A stretch of DNA of 64,000 nt from Nocardia concava NBRC 100430 (GCF_000308815.1 NZ_BAFX01000204.1:1-64000); one strand, 5' to 3'; positions 16,768 through 25,493 are shown, counted from the stretch's first letter. Notes: generated from the sequence alone by a model not told the origin. Translations and numbers: made by a program.

Positions 16768-16844
16768 CGGGCTGTGGCGCAGCTTGGTAGCGCACCTGAC
16801 TGGGGGTCAGGTGGTCGCAGGTTCAAATCCTGTCAGCCCGACCA
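16768..16844 (+). tRNA. tRNA-Pro(GGG), CCA encoded
   Basis: The 77 bases fold into a full cloverleaf. The acceptor stem pairs CGGGCTG with CAGCCCG, the D-stem pairs GCGC with GCGC, and the anticodon stem CCTGA/TCAGG holds loop CTGGGGG with anticodon GGG. The T-stem is GCAGG/CCTGT with loop TTCAAAT. Discriminator A and CCA are encoded. An excisionase and integrase follow on the same strand, so its 3' half is the probable attachment site of the island. Confidence 0.96.
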
Positions 16845-17120
16845 GGTGGGGGGCGGTTTTCCGCCCCTCCTGGTTCTCTTTTGTGGACCAATTGTGGACC
16901 ACAACACCATCCGCAGGACCTACGGGACTGTCGGGCACAGGTGTATTCAACAGGTTCATCGCACGCTTCGGCGGCGAGATCCGACTCACTGGAACTGGCC
17001 TCTTCAGGCCAGCTTTTTCACATCCCACATGGGGTTTGCCGGGCGATCGCTCGCTGCTTCCAGCGGGTCCTATCCTTCTGATATCTCCCGCCCGAGGGAG
17101 TTACCGGAAGGGGGTTCGCC

Positions 17121-17345
17121 ATGGACGATGCCGCCCACGAACGTTCACTGCTGAGCCAGCACATGTACACGACCGGCGAAGTCGCCCGGATTCTCGGGGT
17201 GGACGCCTCGACAGTCCGTCGGTGGCGGCGCAGTGTGCCCGCCGAGGGGCCTGGCTTCATTCAGATCTCCGAACGCGTCGCAAAGTATCCCGAGAGCGAT
17301 CTCGAGGCATACCTCGCCGCACGCCATATCGTTCCCGCAGCGTGA
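17121..17345 (+). CDS. Excisionase-like MerR-type helix-turn-helix protein
   Basis: A 74-residue protein built around a winged helix-turn-helix: YTTGEVARILGVDASTVRRW, then a short wing and a final helix (DLEAYLAAR). Such proteins encoded just before tyrosine integrases act as excisionases or recombination-direction factors. A GGAAGGGGG ribosome site precedes the ATG. It lies 30 bp before the integrase and 276 bp after tRNA-Pro. Confidence 0.85.
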   Translation: MDDAAHERSLLSQHMYTTGEVARILGVDASTVRRWRRSVPAEGPGFIQISERVAKYPESDLEAYLAARHIVPAA

Positions 17346-17375
17346 TCGCCTGCCTCTCAACGGAGGTGGCGCGTC

Positions 17376-18563
17376 ATGGCTGATTCGGTATCGACACCCA
17401 TCGGAATCAAACTCTCCACTGATATCGAGGTACTCCACCGCGCCAAGTCGGGCAAGCCATTCCGCGCCCGCGTCCGATGGACCGATCCACACACTGGTGA
17501 CCGCCCTTCGAAGTCGGAGACCTTCGCGACCGAAGAACAGGCGCAAGTCTGGATCGATCGCCTCGTCCGGGCCTCCGCGCGTGGCCTCGATCCATTCCAG
17601 GCCACCGCCAGCCTTCTTCAATACGGGACCGAAAACATGGATCTCGCATTGAGGGGACTCGAAGGCAAGACCAAGGATCCGTATCTCTGCGGCTGGCGCA
17701 AACGGGTAGTCCCGACACTGGGGCACTTGTCGATTCCAGCCATCACCAACGGCATTGTCGACCGCGCTGTCGTCGAGTGGATAGAAGAACAGGGCTGCGG
17801 CAAGTCGACCATCAAGAACACCCTCGCCGTCCTCGTACGGGTCATGGAACAGGCCCGCCGTGACGGCCTGGTGGATCTGAACCCCGCACGAGTCCGCGGC
17901 TGGCAGTCGCTCTACAAGCAGATCGAAGACGAGCTCGAAGATCCACGCGCACTCGCGATTCCGAACTGGCAAGCACTGGTCGAACTGTGCGACGCCCTGG
18001 TCGGCGCCTCGTTCGAGCATTACTACGGATGGGGCGAGGTCGTCATGTTCACCGCCTGTACCGCAGCCCGTATCGGCGAGGTCTCCGGCTGCCTGGTCGG
18101 CGACATCGATACCGCGAATTGGATCTGGACCGTGCGGCGTCAGACCACATCCGGCCCAGGCGGATTGATCGACAAAGGCACGAAGGGAAACCGTGCCCGC
18201 TATGTCCCCATCATCGAGCAGATCCGTCCGATGGTGGCGAAACGCATTGCAGCACGCGGACAAAAGCCGGACGCCCGCCTGTTCATAGGCCCGCAAGGTG
18301 GGCGGATCACCACCGGAGGACTCCGGACACGTACGCACTGGGACAAGGTCGTCACAGAGCTGGGATACGACCACTTGGTCCGACACACCCTGCGCCACAC
18401 GGGATTGACCTGGATGGCCGACGCCGGCGTGCCCTTACACCGGCTGCAACAGATCGCAGGACATGCCGACTCACGCGTAACTGAGCGCTACATCCGCCCG
18501 GACCACTCACGTCTGAACAAGGCAGCAAAGAAATTGGCCAAGCACCTGCGCTCGGTCGCGTAG
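17376..18563 (+). CDS. Tyrosine recombinase / site-specific integrase
   Basis: A 395-residue phage-type integrase. The N-terminal arm-binding and core-binding parts (~1-190) precede the catalytic domain. Catalytic residues seen are Arg in CTAARIGEV, Lys in KGTKGNRARYV, His-x-x-Arg in HTLRH, His in GHAD and the Tyr nucleophile in TERYIR near the end. Sitting directly after tRNA-Pro and an excisionase, it would have integrated the island into the tRNA 3' end. It appears intact. Confidence 0.94.
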   Translation: MADSVSTPIGIKLSTDIEVLHRAKSGKPFRARVRWTDPHTGDRPSKSETFATEEQAQVWIDRLVRASARGLDPFQATASLLQYGTENMDLALRGLEGKTKDPYLCGWRKRVVPTLGHLSIPAITNGIVDRAVVEWIEEQGCGKSTIKNTLAVLVRVMEQARRDGLVDLNPARVRGWQSLYKQIEDELEDPRALAIPNWQALVELCDALVGASFEHYYGWGEVVMFTACTAARIGEVSGCLVGDIDTANWIWTVRRQTTSGPGGLIDKGTKGNRARYVPIIEQIRPMVAKRIAARGQKPDARLFIGPQGGRITTGGLRTRTHWDKVVTELGYDHLVRHTLRHTGLTWMADAGVPLHRLQQIAGHADSRVTERYIRPDHSRLNKAAKKLAKHLRSVA

Positions 18564-18573
18564 TGAACGACCT

Positions 18574-18610
18574 GATGCCCCAGACCCTCGTGCGGGGGAT
18601 CTGGGGCATC
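18574..18610 (+). terminator. Hairpin after integrase
   Basis: GATGCCCCAGA (18574-18584) pairs perfectly with TCTGGGGCATC (18600-18610) around a 15-base loop, 11 bp after the integrase stop. No T-run follows, which is common in high-GC genomes. It also separates the integrase from the convergent NACHT gene. Confidence 0.6.
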
Positions 18611-18763
18611 CGGGTAATCGCCAAATCGGTCGCATGTACTGATTGACACCCGGACCTTACTCGAAGCCATCTCGACCGACGTCACCGGCAGGCCGTGCCG
18701 ACCTACGGCCACAGTCTTGCCGACGAGCAAGAGCCGCAGTGTCCCGTCTGGTACTTAGCATTT

Positions 18764-20782
18764 CTACGCCCTGGGCCCCGTCCGATCCTCGGCCAGCCAT
18801 TGCTGGAACATCAGATGGCGGAATTCGTACGCGATTCCGTTGGCCCGCAGTATCCCTGCTCGTCGCGCCCAGTCCAGAAATTCAGACGGCCGGCTGGAAA
18901 ACTCACCGCTCATCTTGAAGATCATCGACGCAGCGAGATGTCGTTGGCCCGCGAATCCGATTGAGTACCAGGCAAAGAACCCGGCCCAGATTCCACAGCT
19001 CAGGGCCACCCGCACCACATCCGCAGAGCCGTACCGGCTGCCTGGGATGAGGAGTGCTGCGGCCAACCCAAACCCACCGAAGAGAGTAAAGGCCGCAAGA
19101 CCCGACCATAGGGCCGACATTTGGCCGTCGCGAATCGTTCGCTGCTCACTTTGGCCGAGTATCATTCGCTCTTCGAAGGTCGTCGAAAATCCGACGATGA
19201 TGCCCGTGATCGCTGCGAAGGCGCCAGCGATTCCAGCCAGAACGGCGTACACGGCGAGGTAAACGCTTACCGATGCGGACGGTCCGAATATGCCCGCCAA
19301 CGCCGTCATCAGAGCGAAGACCACCAGGGCGCTCCCACCGATGAGGGCACTGCCCCGCAACGCGCGGGGCCACCGGGAGCGGTCCGGAACACGCCAAGCG
19401 AATCGTTCCGAAATCCCTCGAAAGCCAGGTAAAGGGGATTGCTTCCCGGAATCAACCCCATACCCGGTAAGGAGGACAGGGGCGATAACGAGGGCAAAAA
19501 TGAGGACTGTGAGCGCGTTTGCACGACCCAACATCATGAGAAGCCCAAGTACCGCACCGGCGGCCAGAACCGAAAATCCCGCGTGGACGGCCAGGCAGGC
19601 CCGGATTCCCGCCAAGCGCCATACCTGATCCAGCGTGAAACCAGTTGCCTCGCGGCCTCGGACACGTTGTTGCTCGATGTGACGCGCAAGTGCGCTCAGC
19701 CAAAGGCCTGCCGCGGCCTCGGAAGGTGGTGCGGCGCGGTCGTTCTCATCGGATCCTGTGACTGCAAGCGGTATGAGCGACCTGAGAAGCAGGTCCTGGC
19801 CGTCCTCCGTCTCGCTGGTCTTCGCAAGGTCGATGGCGGCCTGTTCCCCGTCACGGTGAAGCAACACAGCAGCCATACCCAGCATCAAGGGCGTCTTGAG
19901 CAATTCCGTGATCGGGCCATCCGGTTGTTCGATCACCTCCTCCACCAGCGGCGAAAAGACCTCTGGCGCAATATGACACCGCTCGCGGTACCGGTCCAGG
20001 TAGGACCAAATGCCGTCGGCGGTCAAGGCCTGCACTACCAAAATATCCGCACCGGACAATACCGGCCCTGAGCTCCGCACGATCTGCTCGTAGACGTTCG
20101 TCCGACATGCGATAACCACCGGTCGGTTGCTCCAAGGAGCCTTCGTACGCAATCGGCGGAAAGCCTCGCGCGCACGGTCAGGCTCATCGTCCGCCGAATC
20201 CATGTCATCCATACCATCCAGCACCGGAAGAATGTGACCATTCCTGACCAGGCCGTATGCGAGCTTCCAAGGGACCTGATACTCGAAGGTCAGTTGACCA
20301 GCAAGCCATTTCGAAAACGGTTGGCTACCGTCCCAACCCGAAGGGCTCACACGTACCGGAACCGGAACCATGGCCCGTGATGAATCAGGGTTTCCTGCCC
20401 GCCACTCGAGCAGAGAAAGAACGAGTTGGTTCAGTGTACATGTCTTGCCGCCACCGGCCTCACCCAAAACAACCAATCGCCGCGCATGTTCCATGCTTTC
20501 GAATCTCGCTGCGAGCGTCTCGAACCTGATCGCCGAGCCATCGGAAGCACATAGTTCCAGCGGGATCTCCGGCCCCTCACCAGCCCGAAGCTGGTTTCTC
20601 AGTCGGCTCTCGCTGAGCTTGACCTTGTAGGCCAGAAGCTCGGCAGCCTTGATCATCTCGCCCGGCGAGAGCCCCGGTGAGAACTTCAACCTCAGCCATT
20701 TACTAACTGGGCCAACCAGACTCAAGCCCAGCTTCAGTGCCACAGCCTCCCCACTGCCTGTCACAACACACAAGTCTGCCAC
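18764..20782 (-). CDS. NACHT-domain NTPase with C-terminal membrane region
   Basis: A 672-residue STAND-class NTPase. A short N-terminal helical stretch (~1-100) leads to Walker A GEAGGGKT (~107-114). Walker B is ILPVLDGMDDMD, with acidic residues typical of NACHT, followed by a sensor-like IACRTN. From ~395 to ~610 lie about six hydrophobic segments, then a helical tail ending EFRHLMFQQWLAE, which resembles a C-terminal segment seen in related actinobacterial NACHT proteins. No recognised effector nuclease or repeat sensor is visible. Position beside an integrase suggests a defence or element-maintenance role; bacterial NACHT proteins are known antiphage factors, but this membrane-bound form is not a characterised type that I recognise. 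Starts at 20782 (GTG), 20785 (TTG) or 20740 (GTG) are possible. Confidence 0.85.
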   Translation of the reverse strand: MADLCVVTGSGEAVALKLGLSLVGPVSKWLRLKFSPGLSPGEMIKAAELLAYKVKLSESRLRNQLRAGEGPEIPLELCASDGSAIRFETLAARFESMEHARRLVVLGEAGGGKTCTLNQLVLSLLEWRAGNPDSSRAMVPVPVRVSPSGWDGSQPFSKWLAGQLTFEYQVPWKLAYGLVRNGHILPVLDGMDDMDSADDEPDRAREAFRRLRTKAPWSNRPVVIACRTNVYEQIVRSSGPVLSGADILVVQALTADGIWSYLDRYRERCHIAPEVFSPLVEEVIEQPDGPITELLKTPLMLGMAAVLLHRDGEQAAIDLAKTSETEDGQDLLLRSLIPLAVTGSDENDRAAPPSEAAAGLWLSALARHIEQQRVRGREATGFTLDQVWRLAGIRACLAVHAGFSVLAAGAVLGLLMMLGRANALTVLIFALVIAPVLLTGYGVDSGKQSPLPGFRGISERFAWRVPDRSRWPRALRGSALIGGSALVVFALMTALAGIFGPSASVSVYLAVYAVLAGIAGAFAAITGIIVGFSTTFEERMILGQSEQRTIRDGQMSALWSGLAAFTLFGGFGLAAALLIPGSRYGSADVVRVALSCGIWAGFFAWYSIGFAGQRHLAASMIFKMSGEFSSRPSEFLDWARRAGILRANGIAYEFRHLMFQQWLAEDRTGPRA

Positions 20783-20880
20783 CAAACCTCAGCTCGATCA
20801 CTATCGCCGAGGCACAGCGGTTCTCAGACGGGCTACTGAATTTGCTGTGTAGGTGGCCCGCGTTCCGAATGACGCGCCTA

Positions 20881-21056
20881 CGCCTTCGGGGCGGTGGGCG
20901 GGCGCACGCTACACCGGCGGCGCGGGCGGTCAAGCCGCGTCGAGTACGGAACGACGGGGCCGACCGGCGCATGGCTGCCGCTGATGTCGGTGGCGCGGCT
21001 TGACCGCCCTTGTCCGCCGCCGGTGTTTACGCGTTGCGCCCACCGCCCCGAAGGGC
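20881..21056. repeat. Long imperfect inverted repeat upstream of DUF4192 gene
   Basis: Two arms of ~60 bp, 20881-20939 and 20994-21056, are imperfectly complementary around a ~54-base loop. Perfect blocks include CTTCGGGGCGGTGGGCG, ACACCGGCGGCG and GGGCGGTCAAGCCGCG and their complements in mirrored order. The rest of the 340-bp gap between the NACHT and DUF4192 genes shows no gene. It could be a replication or transfer origin, a structured RNA or a protein-binding locus. Confidence 0.8.
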
Positions 21057-21126
21057 GCGGCGCGATCGAGTTGATTCGGTGGTGCGTTGCGTCTGTGGGG
21101 TTTTCTTCGTAACGAAGGAGCCTTCT

Positions 21127-22239
21127 GTGCTGTCGGAAATCACTATCGATGGCCCTGGCGATTTGATTGCCGGGATTCCCGCGATGCTCGGTTTTGTCCC
21201 GGAACGCTCGCTGGTCATGGTGACTCTCAAGCGTGCCCCGGAAAGAGGCAGGAACTACGTTCACGCGGCGATCCGTGTCAACCTGCCGCAGCGCGAACGC
21301 GGCCCGGATATTCCGCTGGTGTCGCAGGTCGCGCGAGCTTGTCGCGGGCGTGAGATCGTTTCCGCGGTCGCGGTTGTGGTTGATGACCGGGTCGCGGCCG
21401 CGGCGTGTCCCGGTGCGCGTGCTCATCGCCCGCATCGGGATCTGATCGTCTTACTGGAACGGGAGTTGGCCGAGTTCGGTATTCGGCTCGCCACCGCGTG
21501 GGGTGTGACCACGATCAAGAGCGGTGCGCCCTGGTGGAATCTGGATCATCCCTACGTGCAGGGCCGACTTCCTGATCCGAGCGCGTCGCTGGTGGCGGTG
21601 CGGCGGGTGGTCGAGGAAGCCTGCACGCTCTACCGGTCGCGGTCTGAACTGGTGGATCTCGTTGCCACCGACGAGATCCTGCGGGAATCGGTGGCGCAGG
21701 TCCTGCCGGAGGCGGCCGCGGACGCCCACCGGCGCTTCGTGCGCGCACTGCAGATCGACAACCCGGATGCCTACACGCGCGCCGTGTTGTGGCGGGCGAT
21801 CGACGTGATCAAGAAGATGGCTGTGGGTCAGTATCCGGCACCTCGGGCGCTGGCCGCGCTCGCGGTGGGATTGCGCGATAAGACTGTGCGCGACACGATG
21901 TTCGGCGTCACCGCCGGTGTGTATTCGGTTGCGGCCGAACAGGTGTGGCTGACGTTGGCGAGGTCGTTGACCGGACCGGACCGCGCTGAGGCCGCGATGT
22001 TGTTGGCATTCAGTGCCTATCGTCGCGGCTACGGCACTCTGGCGGGAGTTGCGGTGGAAGCCGCGTTGGATGCTGATCCTGAGCATCGGATGGCGCACCT
22101 GCTCGATATGGCGTTGCGGGCGGCGGTTCCTCCTGACAAGCTCGAGCGGCTCGTGCGGTGCGGGATCGATTCTGCGGCCGTGCTGCGCGTCGATATCGGT
22201 GTTTCGCTGCCGGATTCGCCGGTGGAGGTGGCGAAATGA
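21127..22239 (+). CDS. DUF4192 domain-containing protein
   Basis: A 370-residue protein of the actinobacterial DUF4192 family. The N-terminal signature is clear: DLIAGIPAMLGFVPERSLVMV, followed by VARACRGREIVSAVAVVVDD and a Trp-rich SGAPWWNLD motif. The C-terminal half is helical (AEQVWLTLARSLTGPDRAEAAMLLAFSAYRRGYGTLAGVA). The function is unknown. The GTG at 21127 has GAAGGAG six bases upstream; the upstream in-frame extension would run into the inverted repeat. Its stop overlaps the start of the DprA-like gene. Confidence 0.9.
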   Translation: MLSEITIDGPGDLIAGIPAMLGFVPERSLVMVTLKRAPERGRNYVHAAIRVNLPQRERGPDIPLVSQVARACRGREIVSAVAVVVDDRVAAAACPGARAHRPHRDLIVLLERELAEFGIRLATAWGVTTIKSGAPWWNLDHPYVQGRLPDPSASLVAVRRVVEEACTLYRSRSELVDLVATDEILRESVAQVLPEAAADAHRRFVRALQIDNPDAYTRAVLWRAIDVIKKMAVGQYPAPRALAALAVGLRDKTVRDTMFGVTAGVYSVAAEQVWLTLARSLTGPDRAEAAMLLAFSAYRRGYGTLAGVAVEAALDADPEHRMAHLLDMALRAAVPPDKLERLVRCGIDSAAVLRVDIGVSLPDSPVEVAK

Positions 22240-23204
22240 CCGTCTCGAGGATCGAGCGCCTCTCGTGGGCATTGCTGGCGCGGACGGCATGCGGTCCGTC
22301 GATCACGTTGTTCGAGCTGGTTGGTCGTCTGGGCGCGGTCGAGGCGGCCGCTGCGCTGCGGTCGGGTGCTGTACCGGATCCGGTGCTGCGGGCGCGGGTG
22401 GAGTTGAGTGGCGGTTTCGAGGCTGCGGCACGGGATCTCGACCGGATCGAGCGGCGTGGTGGCCGGTTGGTGACTCCCGACGATGATGAGTGGCCGCGGG
22501 AGTTGTTGTCGTGTCTGCCGTCTGGTTCGTCGAATCCCGGCGATGTGCCGCCGTTGGCGCTATGGGTGCGTGGGGCGGGCTCGTTACGGGAGATCGCGAC
22601 GCGGGCGATCACCCTCACCGGGACGCGAGCCAGTACCAGCTACGGCGATCACGTTGCCGCGCAGTTGGCCGGTGATCTGTGCAGCCGCCGATGGGCGATC
22701 GTGGCGGGTGCCGGGTACGGCATCGAGGCACGGGCGCATACGAGTGCGCTGGCCGCAGGCGGGGTGACGGTGGCGGTCCTTCCATGCGGGCTGGACTTGG
22801 CCTATCCGAGTGCACACAAGCAGCTGCTGGACAATATCGCCGCGCAGGGTGTGGTGGTCAGCGAGCACCCGCCTGGCTCGCGGCCGGTTCGCTTCGCCTA
22901 CCTCGATCGGAATCGGCTGCTCGCGGCGCTGTCGAGCGCGGTCGTGGCCGTGGAGGCCGGGGTGCGATCGGGAACGGCGTCGACGCTGCGGTGGGCCCAA
23001 CGCTTCGACCGACCGGGATTCGCGGTCCCGGGCCCGATCACCTCCGCCGCGTCGGCCGGATGCCACCGCTTCATAGCCGACGGATTGGCGCAATTGGCGA
23101 CCAGCGCCGACGAAATCGTCCACGGCCTGTCCCGACCACCGTCCGAGAAGGGCGAGACGCCTGCGTCGCGGTCCGGGCTGACTCCGGACAGCGCCTCGCA
23201 ATGA
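22236..23204 (+). CDS. dprA: DprA/Smf-like DNA-processing protein, divergent
   Basis: A 322-residue protein with a DprA Rossmann-like core. Typical DprA proteins bring ssDNA to RecA and protect it. GTRAST stands where GSR..S is usual, VAGAGYGIEARAH replaces SG-A-GID-AH, and RNRLLAALS, VVAVEAGVRSGT and FAVPG match the later core motifs. The replacement of Asp by Glu and of the second Gly context marks it as divergent from chromosomal DprA. It is embedded in a mobile-element cassette, overlapping DUF4192 and the Rv3235-like gene by ATGA, so it is probably an element-borne paralogue. Confidence 0.85.
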   Translation: MTVSRIERLSWALLARTACGPSITLFELVGRLGAVEAAAALRSGAVPDPVLRARVELSGGFEAAARDLDRIERRGGRLVTPDDDEWPRELLSCLPSGSSNPGDVPPLALWVRGAGSLREIATRAITLTGTRASTSYGDHVAAQLAGDLCSRRWAIVAGAGYGIEARAHTSALAAGGVTVAVLPCGLDLAYPSAHKQLLDNIAAQGVVVSEHPPGSRPVRFAYLDRNRLLAALSSAVVAVEAGVRSGTASTLRWAQRFDRPGFAVPGPITSAASAGCHRFIADGLAQLATSADEIVHGLSRPPSEKGETPASRSGLTPDSASQ

Positions 23205-23647
23205 CCGACCGTTCCACGTTCAGTCGTGACGTGGCGACATCGGCACCGAGTCGTTCGCCGACACCGATGCCGCCGTGGTGCCTGCTTCGGTCTGAACCTG
23301 CGGACTCCGACTCCGCCGAGCTGGTGCGCCAGCAGTTGCTGCATTTGTTGGTGCTGGTGGTCGAGGTGTTCAACCACCGCCGGTCCGCGACTCAGCTGCG
23401 CGGCATGGTGACTGCGCGGCTGCTGTCGGCGCTGGTGACACGGACGCACTGCGCACTCGGGCGGTACCGCCTGCATTCGGTGCACGGCTGCCAGTGCGCC
23501 GAGGGTGCAGTCGAGTTCTGTGCGACGGTCTGGGTTACGTCCCATGGCGAAACAGCTCGGGCGATGGCGATGGCGGGCCGGTTGGAACGTCACCGAAAAG
23601 GCTGGATCGCCACCGAGCTCAGCCCTCTCGATCACCGCTGCTGGTGA
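23201..23647 (+). CDS. Rv3235 family protein
   Basis: A 148-residue protein whose C-terminal half fits the small actinobacterial Rv3235 family. A predicted helix (LVRQQLLHLLVLVVEVFNHRR) is followed by RYRLHSVHGCQCAEGAVEFCATVW, then GETARAMAMAGRLERHRKGWIATEL. The N-terminal ~35 residues are Ser/Pro-rich and disordered. No biochemical role is known. Its ATG overlaps the DprA stop (ATGA), so it belongs to the same transcript. Confidence 0.7.
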   Translation: MTDRSTFSRDVATSAPSRSPTPMPPWCLLRSEPADSDSAELVRQQLLHLLVLVVEVFNHRRSATQLRGMVTARLLSALVTRTHCALGRYRLHSVHGCQCAEGAVEFCATVWVTSHGETARAMAMAGRLERHRKGWIATELSPLDHRCW

Positions 23648-23704
23648 TCGTCGGCCCACGCATTCAATCGGTCACCTCCTTGCTACGAGGCGGCCTCCAG
23701 TTGT

Positions 23705-23742
23705 CGGCTGGCATCGGCATGTCGTCGGGCCGATGCCAGCCG
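23705..23742 (+). terminator. Strong hairpin after the Rv3235-like gene
   Basis: CGGCTGGCATCGGC (23705-23718) pairs perfectly with GCCGATGCCAGCCG (23729-23742) around a 10-base loop. It lies 58 bp after the stop and 86 bp before the next reading frame. It could end or attenuate the DUF4192-DprA-Rv3235 transcript. No T-run follows. Confidence 0.55.
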
Positions 23743-23827
23743 ATCTCCACGAGCACCTGGAGCCGATGCCGCCCACAAGGTCCCGTCCGACATTCATCCA
23801 ATCACCCTGTCCTACAGGAGTTCACGC

Positions 23828-24312
23828 ATGGAAATTCGCTCCCCGACTCCCACCGGAGCCGAGTCTCCGGTGCAGGTTCGCTACACCGGAGACGAAGTCT
23901 GGATAACGACCGCCAAGCGACTAACCAAGCGCGAAGCCGCTGAGCTCAGCAGGCTTCTGCCACAAGCCTTTTCGGTAGTACGTCGCGATCGCAGCTGGTG
24001 GATTGGACATCGCTTGACCAGCCACGGCGCTTGTCCGTGGGCGATACGACGCGGATCCCGCTGCCCGCTTGGTGCGAGCTTGGCGAGCATCACGGCCAAG
24101 GCGTTATCGCTGATGTCCGTATCACCGTGTGCGGGTCGATGTTTCCGCATAAGACCACGGCGCACGCGTGCCGGAAACACACGCCGACGCCGGCCGGCAT
24201 CGTCGCCCACAACGCGGCGCACGACGAATCCGTCGATTCGATCGAGATTACGGATCTGCTCTCCGGCCAACTCCTCGCGGTGTGGCCGGAGCGGTCGGCC
24301 GGACGCGACTGA
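23828..24312 (+). pseudogene. Hypothetical protein, apparently frameshifted near 23995
   Basis: Two natural-looking pieces lie in different frames. The first, from ATG 23828, reads ~58 residues (VQVRYTGDEVWITTAKRLTK, then RLLPQAFSVVRRDRSWW); beyond that the frame becomes Arg/Pro/Ser-rich nonsense. The second, open from 23944 and convincing from ~24010 to the stop at 24312, reads TTRIPLPAWCELGEHHGQGV and ends SGQLLAVWPERSAGRD. One indel would join them into a ~160-residue protein. Alternatively they are two coupled genes, with GTG 23998 starting the second, but no ribosome site is seen there. I do not recognise the family. Confidence 0.45.
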
Positions 24313-24413
24313 CCCGAGCAAGAGCCTTGCCCCGCCTTGCCGGCGGTGCCCGATTGCAGCTTTCAAGTCTGTCTGCTGTTCATATCTGTTGTCCAGGAAA
24401 GGATTACATTGCG

Positions 24414-24995
24414 ATGCCGATTCCCGATTTCATTCAGCGCGCCAGCGATGGCCCGCTCGATCTTCGCGGCGAGTACACCCTCCGAGCCACCGAGGACGTC
24501 CCGGCCGAGGGAACCGTGTTGGTCGAAATCGCCGAGCACACCGCCTCAGTCGGCGAGCACCTCGAGCCGCGACCGATGGTCGCATTCCAGTTCTGCGGGC
24601 TCACCGTGGGCGGACGGTGGATGGCTGCCCCTGTGGCCTCGGTGTCCTTCCACCCGAATTGGTCGGGCCATGACCAGGGCAGCCCTGCACTGATATTGGG
24701 TGAGCCTGGTCGTCTGGTCACCGATCTGGGTCACCTGCTCGGCAGTCAGCCCCAGCACATTCAGATCGCCATGGACCGTGTGCTGCAGGCGATTGCGATG
24801 CATTTCCTCACCGATGTCCGGGTGGCACACCACCGGCACGACCTGGCGCTGCACCGTCTGCAGCGCGCGGTCCACGCCCACGACCTGGCGTCCATGCGCC
24901 TGCACATCGCAACTCGGCGGCTCGACCAGGCACGCACCGAGGTCACGACGGCGTCAACACTGGCAGCGGCCGTGCGAGAGCACATCCAGTTCTGA
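24414..24995 (+). CDS. Hypothetical protein, island-specific
   Basis: A 193-residue protein I cannot place. The ATG at 24414 follows AGGAAAGGA. The N-terminal ~110 residues look beta-rich (YTLRATEDVPAEGTVLVEIA, then MVAFQFCGLTVGGRWMA). The C-terminal ~80 residues form helices with heptad-like Leu/Ala and many His/Arg (HHRHDLALHRLQRAVHAHDL), probably a coiled coil. It has no signal peptide or membrane segment. It is same-strand with, and likely co-transcribed with, the flanking unknown genes. Confidence 0.65.
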   Translation: MPIPDFIQRASDGPLDLRGEYTLRATEDVPAEGTVLVEIAEHTASVGEHLEPRPMVAFQFCGLTVGGRWMAAPVASVSFHPNWSGHDQGSPALILGEPGRLVTDLGHLLGSQPQHIQIAMDRVLQAIAMHFLTDVRVAHHRHDLALHRLQRAVHAHDLASMRLHIATRRLDQARTEVTTASTLAAAVREHIQF

Positions 24996-25073
24996 AACCA
25001 CATGTCCGCGACGCCTTCTCAGGCTCGCTTGTCCAACCACTCTTCGAAATGCCTTCGGAGACAGGAGCATTCC

Positions 25074-25493
25074 ATGTCCGCTTCTTTCACTTCCCGTCAT
25101 TTGTCCCTGCAGGAGTTGGTGCCGTTGCTCGAGCGGCAGCAGGCCGCCAAGGTCGATGTGGTGGCATCGGCGCAATCGCTGCGCTCGAATACCGGGATGA
25201 TCGAGTTGTTCGGCGTCTCCCCCGTGGTCGACGAACGTGGTGTCACCTGTGTCGACGGCCTGTATCAGCCGACGGCCGCGGCCGATGGACAGGTCGCCGA
25301 CAAGCTCGGGATCCCGGTCCGCTACCTGCGTCGCCTGCGGGAACGTGACCGCCTGGATCTGTACGACAGCAACGTCAACGGCTGGCTGCACGGCCCGCTC
25401 GGTAACGAGCCCGTGCTGGGTGGCGGGTGGCGCGCCCGAAGACACACGCCGCGCAGGTGCAGGGATTCTCGGTCGCGGGGGTGCCAACGATGA
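25074..25493 (+). pseudogene. Truncated plasmid/phage-type protein (DUF932-like N-terminus)
   Basis: From ATG 25074 (ACAGGAG upstream) about 112 residues look genuine: LSLQELVPLLERQQAAKVDV, VADKLGIPVRYLRRLRERDR and YDSNVNGWLHG. This resembles the start of DUF932-like proteins of plasmids and integrated elements, which usually exceed 300 residues. After ~25410 the frame turns Arg-rich and stops at 25493. Downstream sequence belongs to other genes on the opposite strand, so the gene was cut by an insertion or deletion. Confidence 0.5.

Noticed and set aside
16871..16902. Direct repeat of GTGGACCA just after the tRNA
   Set aside because: Eight bases twice within 13 bp is too short to call an attachment core or integrase arm site.
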